Shown here: positions 38,905 through 47,318 of the stretch, one piece after another
Position numbering within the stretch: the first letter of the stretch is position 1
Layout: every line of letters begins with the position of its first letter
Assembly: GCA_963703075.1 (NCBI GenBank)
Contig: OY969786.1
Location: 3,658,001-3,722,000 of the forward strand
Length of the DNA stretch: 64,000 nucleotides
Direction: 5' to 3'
From: Korobacter sp963703075
GTDB lineage: Bacteria > Acidobacteriota > Terriglobia > Terriglobales > Acidobacteriaceae
Notes under the pieces: model-generated
Told to the model about the DNA's origin: nothing
The model's input: only the letters and a program-made list of their open reading frames with translations
Databases searched by the model: none
Position numbers and translations under genes: made by a program

Positions 38905-38921
38905 TCCTCTGCGAAAGGCAT

Positions 38922-40349
38922 ATGCCGAGCACTGCGCGCGAACTTGCACCGTCATCCGGCAGCATCGTCATTGTCACGACGGATAGCTCTATTCCGCCGG
39001 CCGCCGAAACTCACCTCGGGGACGATTACGAGTTGCACGTGCTGGAAAGCTGGACTGAACTCATCGCCCTGGTGAAACGAAACCCGCCCAACGCCGTCCT
39101 GCTGGACATCGATGTCATTGGCCAGAACTCCGACGAGGGCGTTTCCGCGCTCAGCGAGCTGCGGTCCCTGGTTCCTGACTTGCTCCTGATGGCCCTGACA
39201 CGGTCGCGCCGCAAAGGCCTTCGCTACCAGGCGATGGACGCTACCGTCGACGAGTATTTCGTGGCTCCCATCAACTTTGAGGAAGTGCGGATCGTGCTCG
39301 CCCGGGCGCTCGAAAAGCGGCTGGCCGAAATCGATTACCGCAACCAACTGACCGCCGAAGTGGAGCAAAAATCGTTCGCCGAGCTGATCGGCGCCAGCGA
39401 ATCGATGCGGCGGGTCTACGAAACCGTCTCCAGAGTAGCCGACAGCACGAGCACGGTGGTGATCCGCGGAGAAAGCGGCACCGGCAAGGAACTCGTAGCG
39501 CGCGCCATCGTCTCCATGGGGAGCCGTGCCGAGAAGCCTTTCGTCAGCATCAATTGTGCTGCCCTGCCGGAAAACCTGATCGAATCCGAACTTTTCGGCA
39601 ACGAGAAAGGCGCATTCACCGACGCGAAGACGGCGCGGCCCGGACACATTGAACTGGCACACACCGGCACGCTGTTTCTCGATGAAATCGCCACCCTTGG
39701 CCTGGCGTTGCAATCCAAGCTGCTGCGGGTTCTCGAGGACCGGGCGGTTACCCGGATCGGCGGCCACACGGCGAAAAAGATCGACTTCCGCCTGATCACT
39801 GCGACCAATGAGGACCTGGAGGGAATGGTGCACGCGGGCCGATTCCGCGAAGACCTCTATTACCGGATCAACGTGGTGCCGATCTCCCTGCCACCGCTCC
39901 GCGAGCGGATGGGCGACGTGCCCCTGCTCATCGACCACTTCCTGCGTCTCTACTGCGCCCGCAATGGCGTAGCCATCAAGCGGGTTGAGCCGGAGGTAAT
40001 GCACGTCCTCGAAGAGGACCGGTGGCCGGGCAACGTGCGCGAGTTGGAAAACCTCGTTCAACGACTGGTATTGATGGTCGATGGGCCGGTGATTAAGGTG
40101 CAGCACCTGCCCCAGCGCATGCTCTACAACAGCGCCGCCTCCCAGGAGTCGCTGCTCATTCCGGAAGAAGGCGTCCACTTTGACGACGAAATCTCGCGCA
40201 TCGAGGTGGCGTACCTGGAAGCCGCTTTGCGCAGGACGGGCGGAAGCAAGATGGGAGCCGCCCGCCTGTTGCATATCGATAAGCAGAAAATGCACTACCT
40301 CTGCCGCAAATACCAGATTGCGAAGAGTAGTAAATTTCCATCCGTCTAG
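38922..40349 (+). CDS. Sigma-54-dependent activator (NtrC family, GAFTDA variant)
   Basis: 475 aa. The N-terminal receiver-like domain (VLLDIDVIGQNS around the phosphoacceptor site, LMALTRSR) is followed by a AAA+ sigma-54 domain: RGESGTGKELVARAI (Walker A), ESELFGNEKGAFTDAKTARPG (the sigma-54 contact loop, GAFTDA rather than GAFTGA), GTLFLDEIATL (Walker B), LREDLYYRINV and WPGNVRELENL. The C-terminal Fis-type HTH is GGSKMGAARLLHIDKQKMHYLCRKY. It would activate -24/-12 promoters, and the best one in the window lies directly downstream, before the octapeptide-repeat gene. Start at 38922 (MPSTAREL) chosen from context; 38901 is possible. Confidence 0.9.
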   Translation: MPSTARELAPSSGSIVIVTTDSSIPPAAETHLGDDYELHVLESWTELIALVKRNPPNAVLLDIDVIGQNSDEGVSALSELRSLVPDLLLMALTRSRRKGLRYQAMDATVDEYFVAPINFEEVRIVLARALEKRLAEIDYRNQLTAEVEQKSFAELIGASESMRRVYETVSRVADSTSTVVIRGESGTGKELVARAIVSMGSRAEKPFVSINCAALPENLIESELFGNEKGAFTDAKTARPGHIELAHTGTLFLDEIATLGLALQSKLLRVLEDRAVTRIGGHTAKKIDFRLITATNEDLEGMVHAGRFREDLYYRINVVPISLPPLRERMGDVPLLIDHFLRLYCARNGVAIKRVEPEVMHVLEEDRWPGNVRELENLVQRLVLMVDGPVIKVQHLPQRMLYNSAASQESLLIPEEGVHFDDEISRIEVAYLEAALRRTGGSKMGAARLLHIDKQKMHYLCRKYQIAKSSKFPSV

Positions 40350-40360
40350 GCGGGGAAATT

Positions 40361-40390
40361 AAAATTTCATCCTGATGGATTGAATTTTTA
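40361..40390 (+). promoter_or_regulatory. Imperfect palindrome containing AAAATTTCATCC (candidate upstream activator site)
   Basis: AAAATTTCATCC followed after three bases by TGGATTGAATTTTT, an imperfect inverted repeat. It lies about 105-130 bp upstream of the -24/-12 promoter, the usual distance of an enhancer-like NtrC-family site, and its left arm is identical to the motif at 38861. It could also be the end of the activator transcript, but no T-tract of terminator type follows directly. Confidence 0.45.
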
Positions 40391-40491
40391 AACCAATTCA
40401 GGCAGTGCCGGATTCCGAGGCCGAGCGCTCGAAAATCCGAACTCGCTGAAAATGCAGCCGTTCGCGCGATACAGCTCTGGTCTTCTGGTTT

Positions 40492-40507
40492 GGCACGTGC
40501 TTTGCAT
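40492..40507 (+). promoter_or_regulatory. Sigma-54 (-24/-12) promoter of the repeat-peptide gene
   Basis: TGGCACGTGCTTTGCA fits the sigma-54 consensus (TGGCACG, four bases, TTGCA) at every defined position. The start of transcription is expected near 40518, giving a leader of about 50 bases with an AAGGAG ribosome site before ATG 40570. Confidence 0.85.
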
Positions 40508-40569
40508 TAGAACAAGGCATAAGCGCTGAGCACTTGGCTGGCGCGAGACATCTCAACAAGGAGACCAAC

Positions 40570-40941
40570 ATGTCAGTGCAGAAGAAATCTCTCATCAGTC
40601 AGCGTTCGGCGGTAAATAAGGCCATCCTGGCCAACCCAGCATCGCCAAAGATCAGCGGCGACATCCGCCCAGCCGTATCCGCAGCGGTACGTCCAAAGGT
40701 ATCGGCCGCCGTAAAGCCAAGCGTATCCGCAGCGGTTCGTCCCAAGGTTTCTGCAGCGGTACGTCCGAAGGTATCGGCCGCCGTTAAGCCAAGCGTATCC
40801 GCAGCCGTACGCCCAAAGGTCTCCGCAGCGGTTCGCCCGAAGGTCTCCGCCGCCGTGCGCCCAACCGTCAGCGCAGCCGTACGTCCGAAGGTCAGCGCAG
40901 CGGTTCGGCCAACCGTTTCCGCGGCTGTCCGCCCCCGCTAA
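40570..40941 (+). CDS. Octapeptide-repeat peptide, candidate exported precursor
   Basis: 123 aa, no recognised family. Residues 1-35 form a basic, Ser/Ala-rich leader (MSVQKKSLISQRSAVNKAIL then NPASPKISGDIRPA). Residues 36-123 are eleven tandem octapeptides of the type VSAAVRPK (variants KPS, RPT, RPR). The repeat region is strongly cationic, has one Pro per unit and no Cys, aromatic or acidic residue. No Sec signal or double-Gly site is visible. AAGGAG precedes the ATG. It stands behind a perfect sigma-54 promoter, is followed by a terminator, and faces a convergent operon for a PqqD/M50/HlyD export complex. I infer that it is the cargo. Structural, adhesive or antimicrobial roles are all open. 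Confidence 0.85.
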   Translation: MSVQKKSLISQRSAVNKAILANPASPKISGDIRPAVSAAVRPKVSAAVKPSVSAAVRPKVSAAVRPKVSAAVKPSVSAAVRPKVSAAVRPKVSAAVRPTVSAAVRPKVSAAVRPTVSAAVRPR

Positions 40942-40982
40942 GAACAACATCTGCCTGTGACTTCCCGGGTGGAGAAATGAGC

Positions 40983-41016
40983 AAAGGGTCTGCGATCACG
41001 CAGGCCCTTTCTTTTT
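40983..41016. terminator. Rho-independent terminator after the repeat-peptide gene
   Basis: AAAGGGTCTGCG, loop ATCA, CGCAGGCCCTTT, then CTTTTT. A 12-bp stem with one mismatch followed by a T-tract on the plus strand. It lies between the convergent peptide gene and the export operon, whose last stop is at 41023. Confidence 0.85.
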
Positions 41017-41022
41017 GAGCTG

Positions 41023-43173
41023 CTACCAGAGGCGCCGCTGGATGAGATCGCGGGCGAAGCGGGCCATCATCTCCGCGGGGCTGCGGCGGCGCACGAACAA
41101 CTTCGCGTTGCCAGTCATGCCTTCGCGAAGCGATCCATCGTTGGCGAGGGTCACGAATCCTACATAAAACGGCGGCGGGACGATCCCGTTCAGCTGGTCC
41201 TTCTCGACCAGCGCAGGATCCAGTTGTGAGGAGACAGGTCCGATGGCGGTCAACGTCCCCGAGATCGGGACGAACCACGACTGCATCTGCAGACGCGCGC
41301 GGGTGCCGACCCGAACGTCGCGAACAGAATATTCCGGGATGTAAATGCGCGCCACCAGCTGCCTGGTGTCGGCAACTTCGACGATGGGCGCTCCCGCCTC
41401 GACGTAACTCCCCACCAAGTCCTGGAGACGCGGCGTAACGACTGTTCCTTCGATCGGGCTTGTCAGTTGCAAGCGTCCGACTTCCTCGGCCAATAGATGG
41501 TTTCTGGCTTCGGCTTCCTGCCGCTCACGTTCCATCCGGCCAAAATCCACATAGTGCAAACTCGCATTGGTGGCGCGGGCGGAAGACACACGCAGGTCGG
41601 CGCTGGCAGCCGCGGCGGTTGACTCAAGTTGCAGGTTCTGTAATTGCACCAGCGTCGTCCCGGGTGCAACCGGCTGGTTCTCGGTGGCCAGGACCTGGGT
41701 CACCACACCAGGGACCTCGGCCCGCACGACGGCGCGATGGACTGGCTCAACGACGAACCGGCCTTCGACGAAATCCGGCCAGAAAGGAGCAAACAGGACA
41801 ACGAGGGCAACGGCGGAGACGATCACGATCCGCGTAGGCGTGAACCATGCCTTCAGACGTTCTCTCTTATCCAGGTAAACGTCTTTCATAAATCTCACCA
41901 GCTTGTGAATGCGCGACTTGAAGATGAGGTAGGCGAGCCCAAAGCCGGGAATCCAAGCGAACTCCGGACTGTAAGACCGCATTACGTGGTAGGCAAACAG
42001 CACCACGGTGATGATGAGCAGGTAGCCGTACGCGCCCGAAAGCAGGGCATACACGATGTAGAGGACGCGGCGGCGACGGGGAACGTATTCGATTTCTACC
42101 GGCAGGCGCAGGATGTGCTTCTTCAACCACCCAGAGACATAGACGGTCGAATTTCCCTTGAGATCTACTTCCCCCAGAATCTCGGAGAACATGTAATACC
42201 CGTCCAGCTTGATCAGGGGATTGAGATTGAGAAGCGTGACGCCGATCCCGGTGACCATGATGACCTTGTACGCGAAATTGTGGATCGCCATGCCGGGGGC
42301 GGTAGACCACCAAGTTACGGTAGCCACGAAACAGATGATCAAATCGAACCAGATGCCGGCCAGTACCGTGCAAAGTCGAGCCGTGCGGTTGCCCAGCACC
42401 CAGATCTGGGTGACGTCGCACATGAAAGTCGGTGCAAAGTACATCAGCAGGAATTCCATCTTTTCCACGTTCCCGCCGAAGTGTTTGCAGGTCATGCCGT
42501 GGGCAGTTTCGTGGAAAAACGCCATCGCTCCGAAGAGCATCCAGAATTGCGCGAGGTCCCACGCGTTCTTGCCCGCAAAATTGTAGAACTCAAAGCTGTC
42601 TCGCCAGATCTCGCCGAATTTGCCGAGCCACATGGCCGCCATCAAGACAAAGCAAACCAACGTGAGGATGGTGAACCAGGTGGAGTAGAAGAACCTCAGT
42701 CGCGGTTCCAGCTTCGTCAGGTAATTATCCGCATGGGGCCAGCGGTGGAGGGTGATCTCGGTAATATCGGAAACCGCGAAGCGCTTGCGCTTATGTCGAT
42801 GCGCACCCATCTTCTGCTTGAGGGTGACATTTTTTTCCAGCGGCGTGCGATACAACAGGTCGGTCTGGTCGCGAAGGAAGGCGGCGAACTCCTTCACATC
42901 GTCGGTTGTGTAACCAACGCCAGTTTTTTCCTGGATCAGCGCTGAACATTCTTCGTAAGTGCGCTCTCCGTCAAAGAGTTCGAGCAACTGCCATTGTTCG
43001 GGTTGAAAGCGTATGAAGTTTTCCGCGCCCGGCAGTTTGGCGAGTACGACCCGCTCCCCGTGCTCGATGTGCTCCTTGGCAATGACCCGCGGATCAAGCT
43101 TGGGATAGCTCCGCTTGAGAACTTTCTCGGGAATTTCCGGGAGAGCCGCGTCGAGGGCTTCGAGAATGTTCAT
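41023..43173 (-). CDS. PqqD-like / M50 metalloprotease / HlyD fusion protein (putative peptide processing and export)
   Basis: 716 aa inner-membrane protein. Residues about 35-110 resemble a PqqD-like peptide-binding domain (FQPEQWQLLELFDGERTYEEC). A membrane part follows with HETAH at 221-225 (the HExxH zinc site of site-2 proteases, family M50) and NPLIKLDGYY at 318-327 (the third zinc ligand region). Several more hydrophobic helices follow, then a periplasmic HlyD/membrane-fusion part: VVRAEVPGVVTQVLATENQPVAPG, hairpin, EGTVVTPRLQDLVGSYVEAGAPI. Similar M50-HlyD proteins act in maturation or export of ribosomal peptides (family knowledge, for example YydH-type). It overlaps the upstream adaptor gene by 4 bp. 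Inferred substrate: the neighbouring repeat peptide. Confidence 0.85.
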   Translation of the reverse strand: MNILEALDAALPEIPEKVLKRSYPKLDPRVIAKEHIEHGERVVLAKLPGAENFIRFQPEQWQLLELFDGERTYEECSALIQEKTGVGYTTDDVKEFAAFLRDQTDLLYRTPLEKNVTLKQKMGAHRHKRKRFAVSDITEITLHRWPHADNYLTKLEPRLRFFYSTWFTILTLVCFVLMAAMWLGKFGEIWRDSFEFYNFAGKNAWDLAQFWMLFGAMAFFHETAHGMTCKHFGGNVEKMEFLLMYFAPTFMCDVTQIWVLGNRTARLCTVLAGIWFDLIICFVATVTWWSTAPGMAIHNFAYKVIMVTGIGVTLLNLNPLIKLDGYYMFSEILGEVDLKGNSTVYVSGWLKKHILRLPVEIEYVPRRRRVLYIVYALLSGAYGYLLIITVVLFAYHVMRSYSPEFAWIPGFGLAYLIFKSRIHKLVRFMKDVYLDKRERLKAWFTPTRIVIVSAVALVVLFAPFWPDFVEGRFVVEPVHRAVVRAEVPGVVTQVLATENQPVAPGTTLVQLQNLQLESTAAAASADLRVSSARATNASLHYVDFGRMERERQEAEARNHLLAEEVGRLQLTSPIEGTVVTPRLQDLVGSYVEAGAPIVEVADTRQLVARIYIPEYSVRDVRVGTRARLQMQSWFVPISGTLTAIGPVSSQLDPALVEKDQLNGIVPPPFYVGFVTLANDGSLREGMTGNAKLFVRRRSPAEMMARFARDLIQRRLW

Positions 43174-44060
43174 GGGTGCTGATTGAGAGTGATATTCACC
43201 AGCATGCCGGGGCGCAGACCGGGAGCGGAATCCGTGACCAGCGCCAGGATTTCCATCGTCCCGCTGGAGGGATCGACCACTGGGCTGATTTGCACGATTT
43301 TTGCGTTGTAGTGAGTATCGGCGGCTACGTCGTCGGAACTCACCGTGACCTGCTGGCCTTCCTGCACCTTTCCGAAGAAGCGCTCCGGAACGGTGAATTT
43401 CACCTCCAGCGGTCCCAAGGCGGTTACCCAGAATAAGCGATCGCCGATCGCGACCTTTTGCCCATCGCGCACATAGCGGCGAGCCACAATGCCATCGAAG
43501 GGCGCGACGATCCTGGTTTTATCCTTCTCGAACTCGAGGGATTTCTCCACGGCCTTGGCGTTGTTCAGGCTCTCCGTCTCACGCTTGATTTCCCACTCGT
43601 CGGCCTCTTCTTTGTAGACAGCATGCTCGAGCTGTTCCTTAGGAATGACCTGCGCCTCATACAGCTTTTCTGCCCGGCCGCGATCCGCCTGGAGCACCTT
43701 GGTTTCCGCGTGCCAGTTCTGCAGGTTAGCTTCCAGGGCGCGGACGTGCGCCGCGGCAGCATCACTATCGGCGGAAATCTGCCGGTCATCCAACCTGGCG
43801 AGCAGTTGTCCTTTGCGAACCCGGGTTCCCGGCTGCGCGACAATCGAGACCACCACGCCCTCGCGCAGGGAGACTACGTCCAATTCGTTTTCCACCACCA
43901 CCGGACCGGAGGCAACAAACGCCTCGTCCTTCGCGCTCGCAACCGGCGGCTTGGTGGGAGTTGCCGCAGGAGCCGCGGCGTTCACGGACGTTTCTTTCGA
44001 ACCGTTGCAGGCCGCACAGGCGAATGTCAGGAAGACAATAGCGACAATCGATAACTTCAT
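43170..44060 (-). CDS. Periplasmic adaptor lipoprotein (HlyD/RND membrane-fusion protein)
   Basis: 296 aa. MKLSIVAIVFLTFACAACNG is a lipoprotein signal with lipobox Cys. Biotinyl-lipoyl-like half motifs (VVVSIVAQPGTRVRKGQLLARLDD and IVAPFDGIVARRYVRDGQKVAIGDRLFWV) flank a long alpha-hairpin (LQNWHAETKVLQADRGRAEKLY...). The C-terminal beta-barrel part (LEVKFTVPERFFGKVQEGQQVTV) is that of RND adaptors. Middle gene of the export operon: 14 bp after the GAF-HlyD gene, overlapping the M50 gene. No RND pump, ABC ATPase or TolC gene is present nearby. Start 44060 chosen from the lipoprotein signal; in-frame ATGs exist upstream. Confidence 0.8.
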   Translation of the reverse strand: MKLSIVAIVFLTFACAACNGSKETSVNAAAPAATPTKPPVASAKDEAFVASGPVVVENELDVVSLREGVVVSIVAQPGTRVRKGQLLARLDDRQISADSDAAAAHVRALEANLQNWHAETKVLQADRGRAEKLYEAQVIPKEQLEHAVYKEEADEWEIKRETESLNNAKAVEKSLEFEKDKTRIVAPFDGIVARRYVRDGQKVAIGDRLFWVTALGPLEVKFTVPERFFGKVQEGQQVTVSSDDVAADTHYNAKIVQISPVVDPSSGTMEILALVTDSAPGLRPGMLVNITLNQHP

Positions 44061-44074
44061 CACGTTTCTCCGCA

Positions 44075-46475
44075 TTACCATCCGACCCACGACCAAACTT
44101 TGGACCATAGCCATAGAGCGGGACGCCTGAAAATGACCCATCCGGCGGGAGCCCAGCCCGTGGCAATCTTGCTGCGACCCTGCATGCCCGGGCGAATCAG
44201 TCCATCCTTGTTGTCGACGAGCAGCCGCGCATAGAAGAAGCGTCCGTTGCCCTGCAACTCAGCCGTTGGGCTGACTACCTCGACGTTCGCGTGGAAGGTG
44301 CGACTGGGCACGCCATCCAACTTCAGCGCCGCTGCTTCCCCGGTACGCAAACGCCCGATGTCTACCTCATCGACCGCAACGTCAACCCCGCCATGCAAGG
44401 TGTCGACCACTTCGGCGAAGGTGTCTCCGGGATTGAGGCTGCGCCCGACCATATCTTCTATATGTGCTGTTGCAATGCGGCCATCGATCGGCGCCCGCAA
44501 TATAGTCCTCTCCAACCGCTCACGGTTGCGGTCGACCTCGGTGCGCCAGTAGTCCGCCTGCACCCGCTGGATGCCGGCTTCCGTTCCGTCGTTGGAGGCG
44601 AGCGAGCGATCCATTTGCGAGATGGCGGTCTGGTACTTGGATTGAGCGGCGGCCAGCGCTTCGCGATATTGCCAATCATTCAACTTCGCGAGCTCGGTGC
44701 CCTGGCGGACGCTGTCGCCCTCACGAACCGCAACGGTCTGGACCACGCCGGCCACTTCCGGCTGCACGTGCGCACTGTGCGCGGGCGCAACCATTGCCGG
44801 TTCATCCACGCGCAACGGCAAAGGAAACACGGCGAGGAAGATCAGGACGAACACAGCGCCGCCCACCATCAGCATGCGACGCCGCTTTTCTAACGCCAGG
44901 AATTTCTTCTTTCGAGCCAGGATGGGTTCGAGGAGGTCGATGAATGGCACCTCGCGATAGAGCGAGGCGTTGCGCAATGCGACCGTGGCCTGGGCGGACA
45001 GGACCTTGATCATCTCCCGATGCGCCGGTCCCCAGGAAGTCGGGATCGCTGCTCTCGAAGGAAAGAATTCCGACCCGGCCATCGTCGTCGGCAAGGGGGA
45101 TGGAATGAAACCCACGCATGCCAGTCTGTGCGAAATACGCCTGGAACTTGGCCCGGGTTTCTTCCCTTTCGTCCTCAACCTCATCGCCATGCTGGGTAAC
45201 ATGCATGGGTTCGCGCGAGAGCGACGCCCATTCCAACAGTTGCTGGAGGCGCTGGATCTCCGGATCTTGGGGGTTGATCCGCACCGAGGCGCTCACCGCC
45301 CGGATGTGTAATTTTCCGCGTTCTTCCAGGGCAATGGCGGCTCGTTCGTAGTGAATGACCGAACTCGGCTCGTTGACGACCGCCTGCAATACGCGATCGA
45401 GATCAAGGGTGGAGGTGATCTCGTTGCTGACCTTGACCAGGGCCTCGAGGACCTCGAGCTTGCGCTCCGCTTGCAGCAACTCAGCATTGTGCAGAGCGTT
45501 GCTGGCGGTTTCGCACATATTCATCAGCAGGAACTGATCGTCGTCGTCGAAGGGCATGCCGTCGAGACGGTTCACGGCTTCGACCACGCCCACCAGGTTT
45601 TCGAGTTCCATCAGGGGCGCGGCCACGAGCGAGAAGACAGCTCCGTTTTCGAAGCCCGCGCTACGCTGCTGCAGCCGTTCATCTTGCGGATCATCGATCA
45701 GCACCGATTCGCCGTCGTCGGAAACGTCGCCGGCAATGCCGTCACCTTTCTTCTGCGTGGCTCCCGCGAAAACCGTAACGTCGGATCCCGCCTGGTTGAC
45801 GAGTTCCACGGCATCCCCGCTGACCATCCACAGGTTCACGGCCTGGACGTTCATCACTTCCGCAAACTTCTTTGCGATCATCGCGAGCAGCTCGTCGAGC
45901 TCGATGGTCGCGTTGAAGACCTTTTCCAGGTCGTACATCTGGGTAACGCGGCTGATCGACTGCAAATTTACGTTGCGCTCGTTCTCGTAGCTCAGGGCTG
46001 CCGCGATGGCGGGCGAAGCCAGCTCTGCGATTTCGCTTAACGATTGCAAGACGGACCCTGAAAACGATCCCTCGTCGCCAATGAGCTCGATGGCGCCGAC
46101 CAGCACCTCACTCGAAAGGAGTGGAGCGTACGCCAGGGAGATGCCGGTGCGACGAATGTCGAGATGCGAGTAATCCTCCCGTTGCAGGGTTGCGCCTTCG
46201 AAGATCTGCAGTTCCTTCGTCTCGGCCAGGGTTCCAAGGGTGCCGGCATCGAGGTCGATTTTCTCGTGAACGACGATCTCCCCGGCGGAAGCCTTGGCGG
46301 TCCACGCTGGATTGTCCTGGTCGTCGATCACGTAGACGACCGCCGCACTCTCGGGAACGAGCTCGCAAGCGCGGTCGGCAATCACCCGCGCTCGGGCGAT
46401 CACATCCGGACGAGCGAGCAGGGCCGCAGAAATTTCTGCGATCGGTACATCCGACGCGGGTCTTTGAGTCGCCAT
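44075..46475 (-). CDS. GAF-domain / HlyD fusion protein, interrupted by one frameshift
   Basis: About 800 aa when joined. From MATQRPASDVPIAEISAALLARP come GAF-type sensor modules: VVYVIDDQDNPAWTAK, AYAPLLSSEVLVGAIELIGDEGSFS, a second one around VNLWMVSGDAVELVNQAG...VAAPLMELENLVGVVEAVNRLDG and a third with IHYERAAIALEERGKLHIRAV...RVGILSFESSDPDFLG. The frame slips at about 45040 in a GGGG run and resumes PAHREMIKVLSAQATVALRNASLYREVPFIDLLEPIL, one TM helix (MLMVGGAVFVLIFLAVFPL) and a HlyD part (AEVAGVVQTVAVREGDSVRQG). It would sense something in the cytoplasm and pass it to the adaptor complex. First gene of the export operon. Confidence 0.75.
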
Positions 46476-46699
46476 AGAGGCATTCCTGGTGTTCGAATCC
46501 AGACGCCTTGTCCCAGCCCAAAGGCTGGGAGGCGAAAGGGTAGCATTGATCCTGACTTTCTCCAACAATTCGAGCCGTGTACGGGGCCTCGTCGAGGGAT
46601 TAAGGCGGGTGGCCGGAGAAGTCTGCACCCTCCGGGTTGACACCGCCGCCGACGGGGATGGCGGCGTGGATTGGGATTCACGCACAAACTCCGGAAACA

Positions 46700-46725
46700 T
46701 AAAGAAAGGCGCTCCGAAGAGCGCC
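46700..46725 (-). terminator. Rho-independent terminator (minus strand)
   Basis: GGCGCTC, loop, GAGCGCC at 46708-46725, followed on the minus strand by TTTCTTTATG. It ends the membrane-protein gene at 46758, so the export operon downstream must have its own promoter between about 46476 and 46700. Confidence 0.65.
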
Positions 46726-46757
46726 CCAGAAGATCCAAACTGCCGGCCGAGCGGATA

Positions 46758-47318
46758 TCACTCACGCTGCGCGCGCTGGGAGAAGGACGAGTTGTCCCGG
46801 GCTTCTGGGCGAAGCGAGGCAAGCCCATCTCCTGCATATCGCTTGGCGAAAAAAACAATCGGCATGCCAACGAAAAACCAGTGCTCGATGAACTCGAAAA
46901 TGGCACTACGGAGAGATGGAGTGTGTCGTGGAACGAGTGACAGGGGAATCACCACGAAATGCATGAAGAGATAAACGCACGATCCGAAAACGATTCCAGA
47001 GACGACAACGTGCCGCACGATGAATGGCAGATATCGGCTGGCCATGTACAAGACGCAGGCTGCGCCAAAGGCAATGACAAAGTGAAGAATGGTGCCGAGG
47101 ATCACCGTGGGCATTCCGCCCTCGTAGGATTTTGCACCGAGGACACCGGTGGCAATCGTTTGTGGAATCAACTCAGGATGCCGGGGGCTGTAAACGACGA
47201 CGGCGTACGCGAGGTCCAGAACGCCGGCGACCAGGCCGCCTAGAAAAATGGCTCTCCACGCCGAGGGTCTCGTCTCAACTGCACCGCTCTTGAATTCGCT
47301 TCTCATGTCCTTCTCCAT
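46758..47318 (-). CDS. Four-helix hypothetical membrane protein
   Basis: 186 aa. After a short hydrophilic head (MEKDMRSEFKSGAVETRPS) come four hydrophobic helices: IFLGGLVAGVLDLAYAVVVY, VILGTILHFVIAFGAACVLYM, VVVSGIVFGSCVYLFMHFVVIPL and FEFIEHWFFVGMPIVFFAKRY. The pattern resembles YagU/DUF1440-like inner-membrane proteins; no function is assigned. ATG 47318 is preferred over the longer frame to 47456, which is poor. It is separated from the export operon by a terminator, so functional linkage is doubtful. Confidence 0.55.
   Translation of the reverse strand: MEKDMRSEFKSGAVETRPSAWRAIFLGGLVAGVLDLAYAVVVYSPRHPELIPQTIATGVLGAKSYEGGMPTVILGTILHFVIAFGAACVLYMASRYLPFIVRHVVVSGIVFGSCVYLFMHFVVIPLSLVPRHTPSLRSAIFEFIEHWFFVGMPIVFFAKRYAGDGLASLRPEARDNSSFSQRAQRE

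Noticed and set aside
38952..40295. 447-codon open frame antisense to the sigma-54 activator
   Set aside because: The activator on the plus strand has all AAA+ motifs; the antisense reading shows none and is a codon-bias shadow.
40670..40940. 24-bp repeats considered as a CRISPR array
   Set aside because: Repeats are adjacent without unique spacers, lie in a coding frame, and no cas genes are near.
40573..40950. Open frame antisense to the repeat peptide with Gly/Cys/Tyr repeats
   Set aside because: Its periodicity only mirrors the 24-bp repeats; there is no ribosome site, and the plus strand has promoter, ribosome site and terminator.
41644..42945. 433-codon open frame antisense to the M50-HlyD gene
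   Set aside because: Shadow of a gene with intact zinc and adaptor motifs; the antisense reading has no recognisable features.
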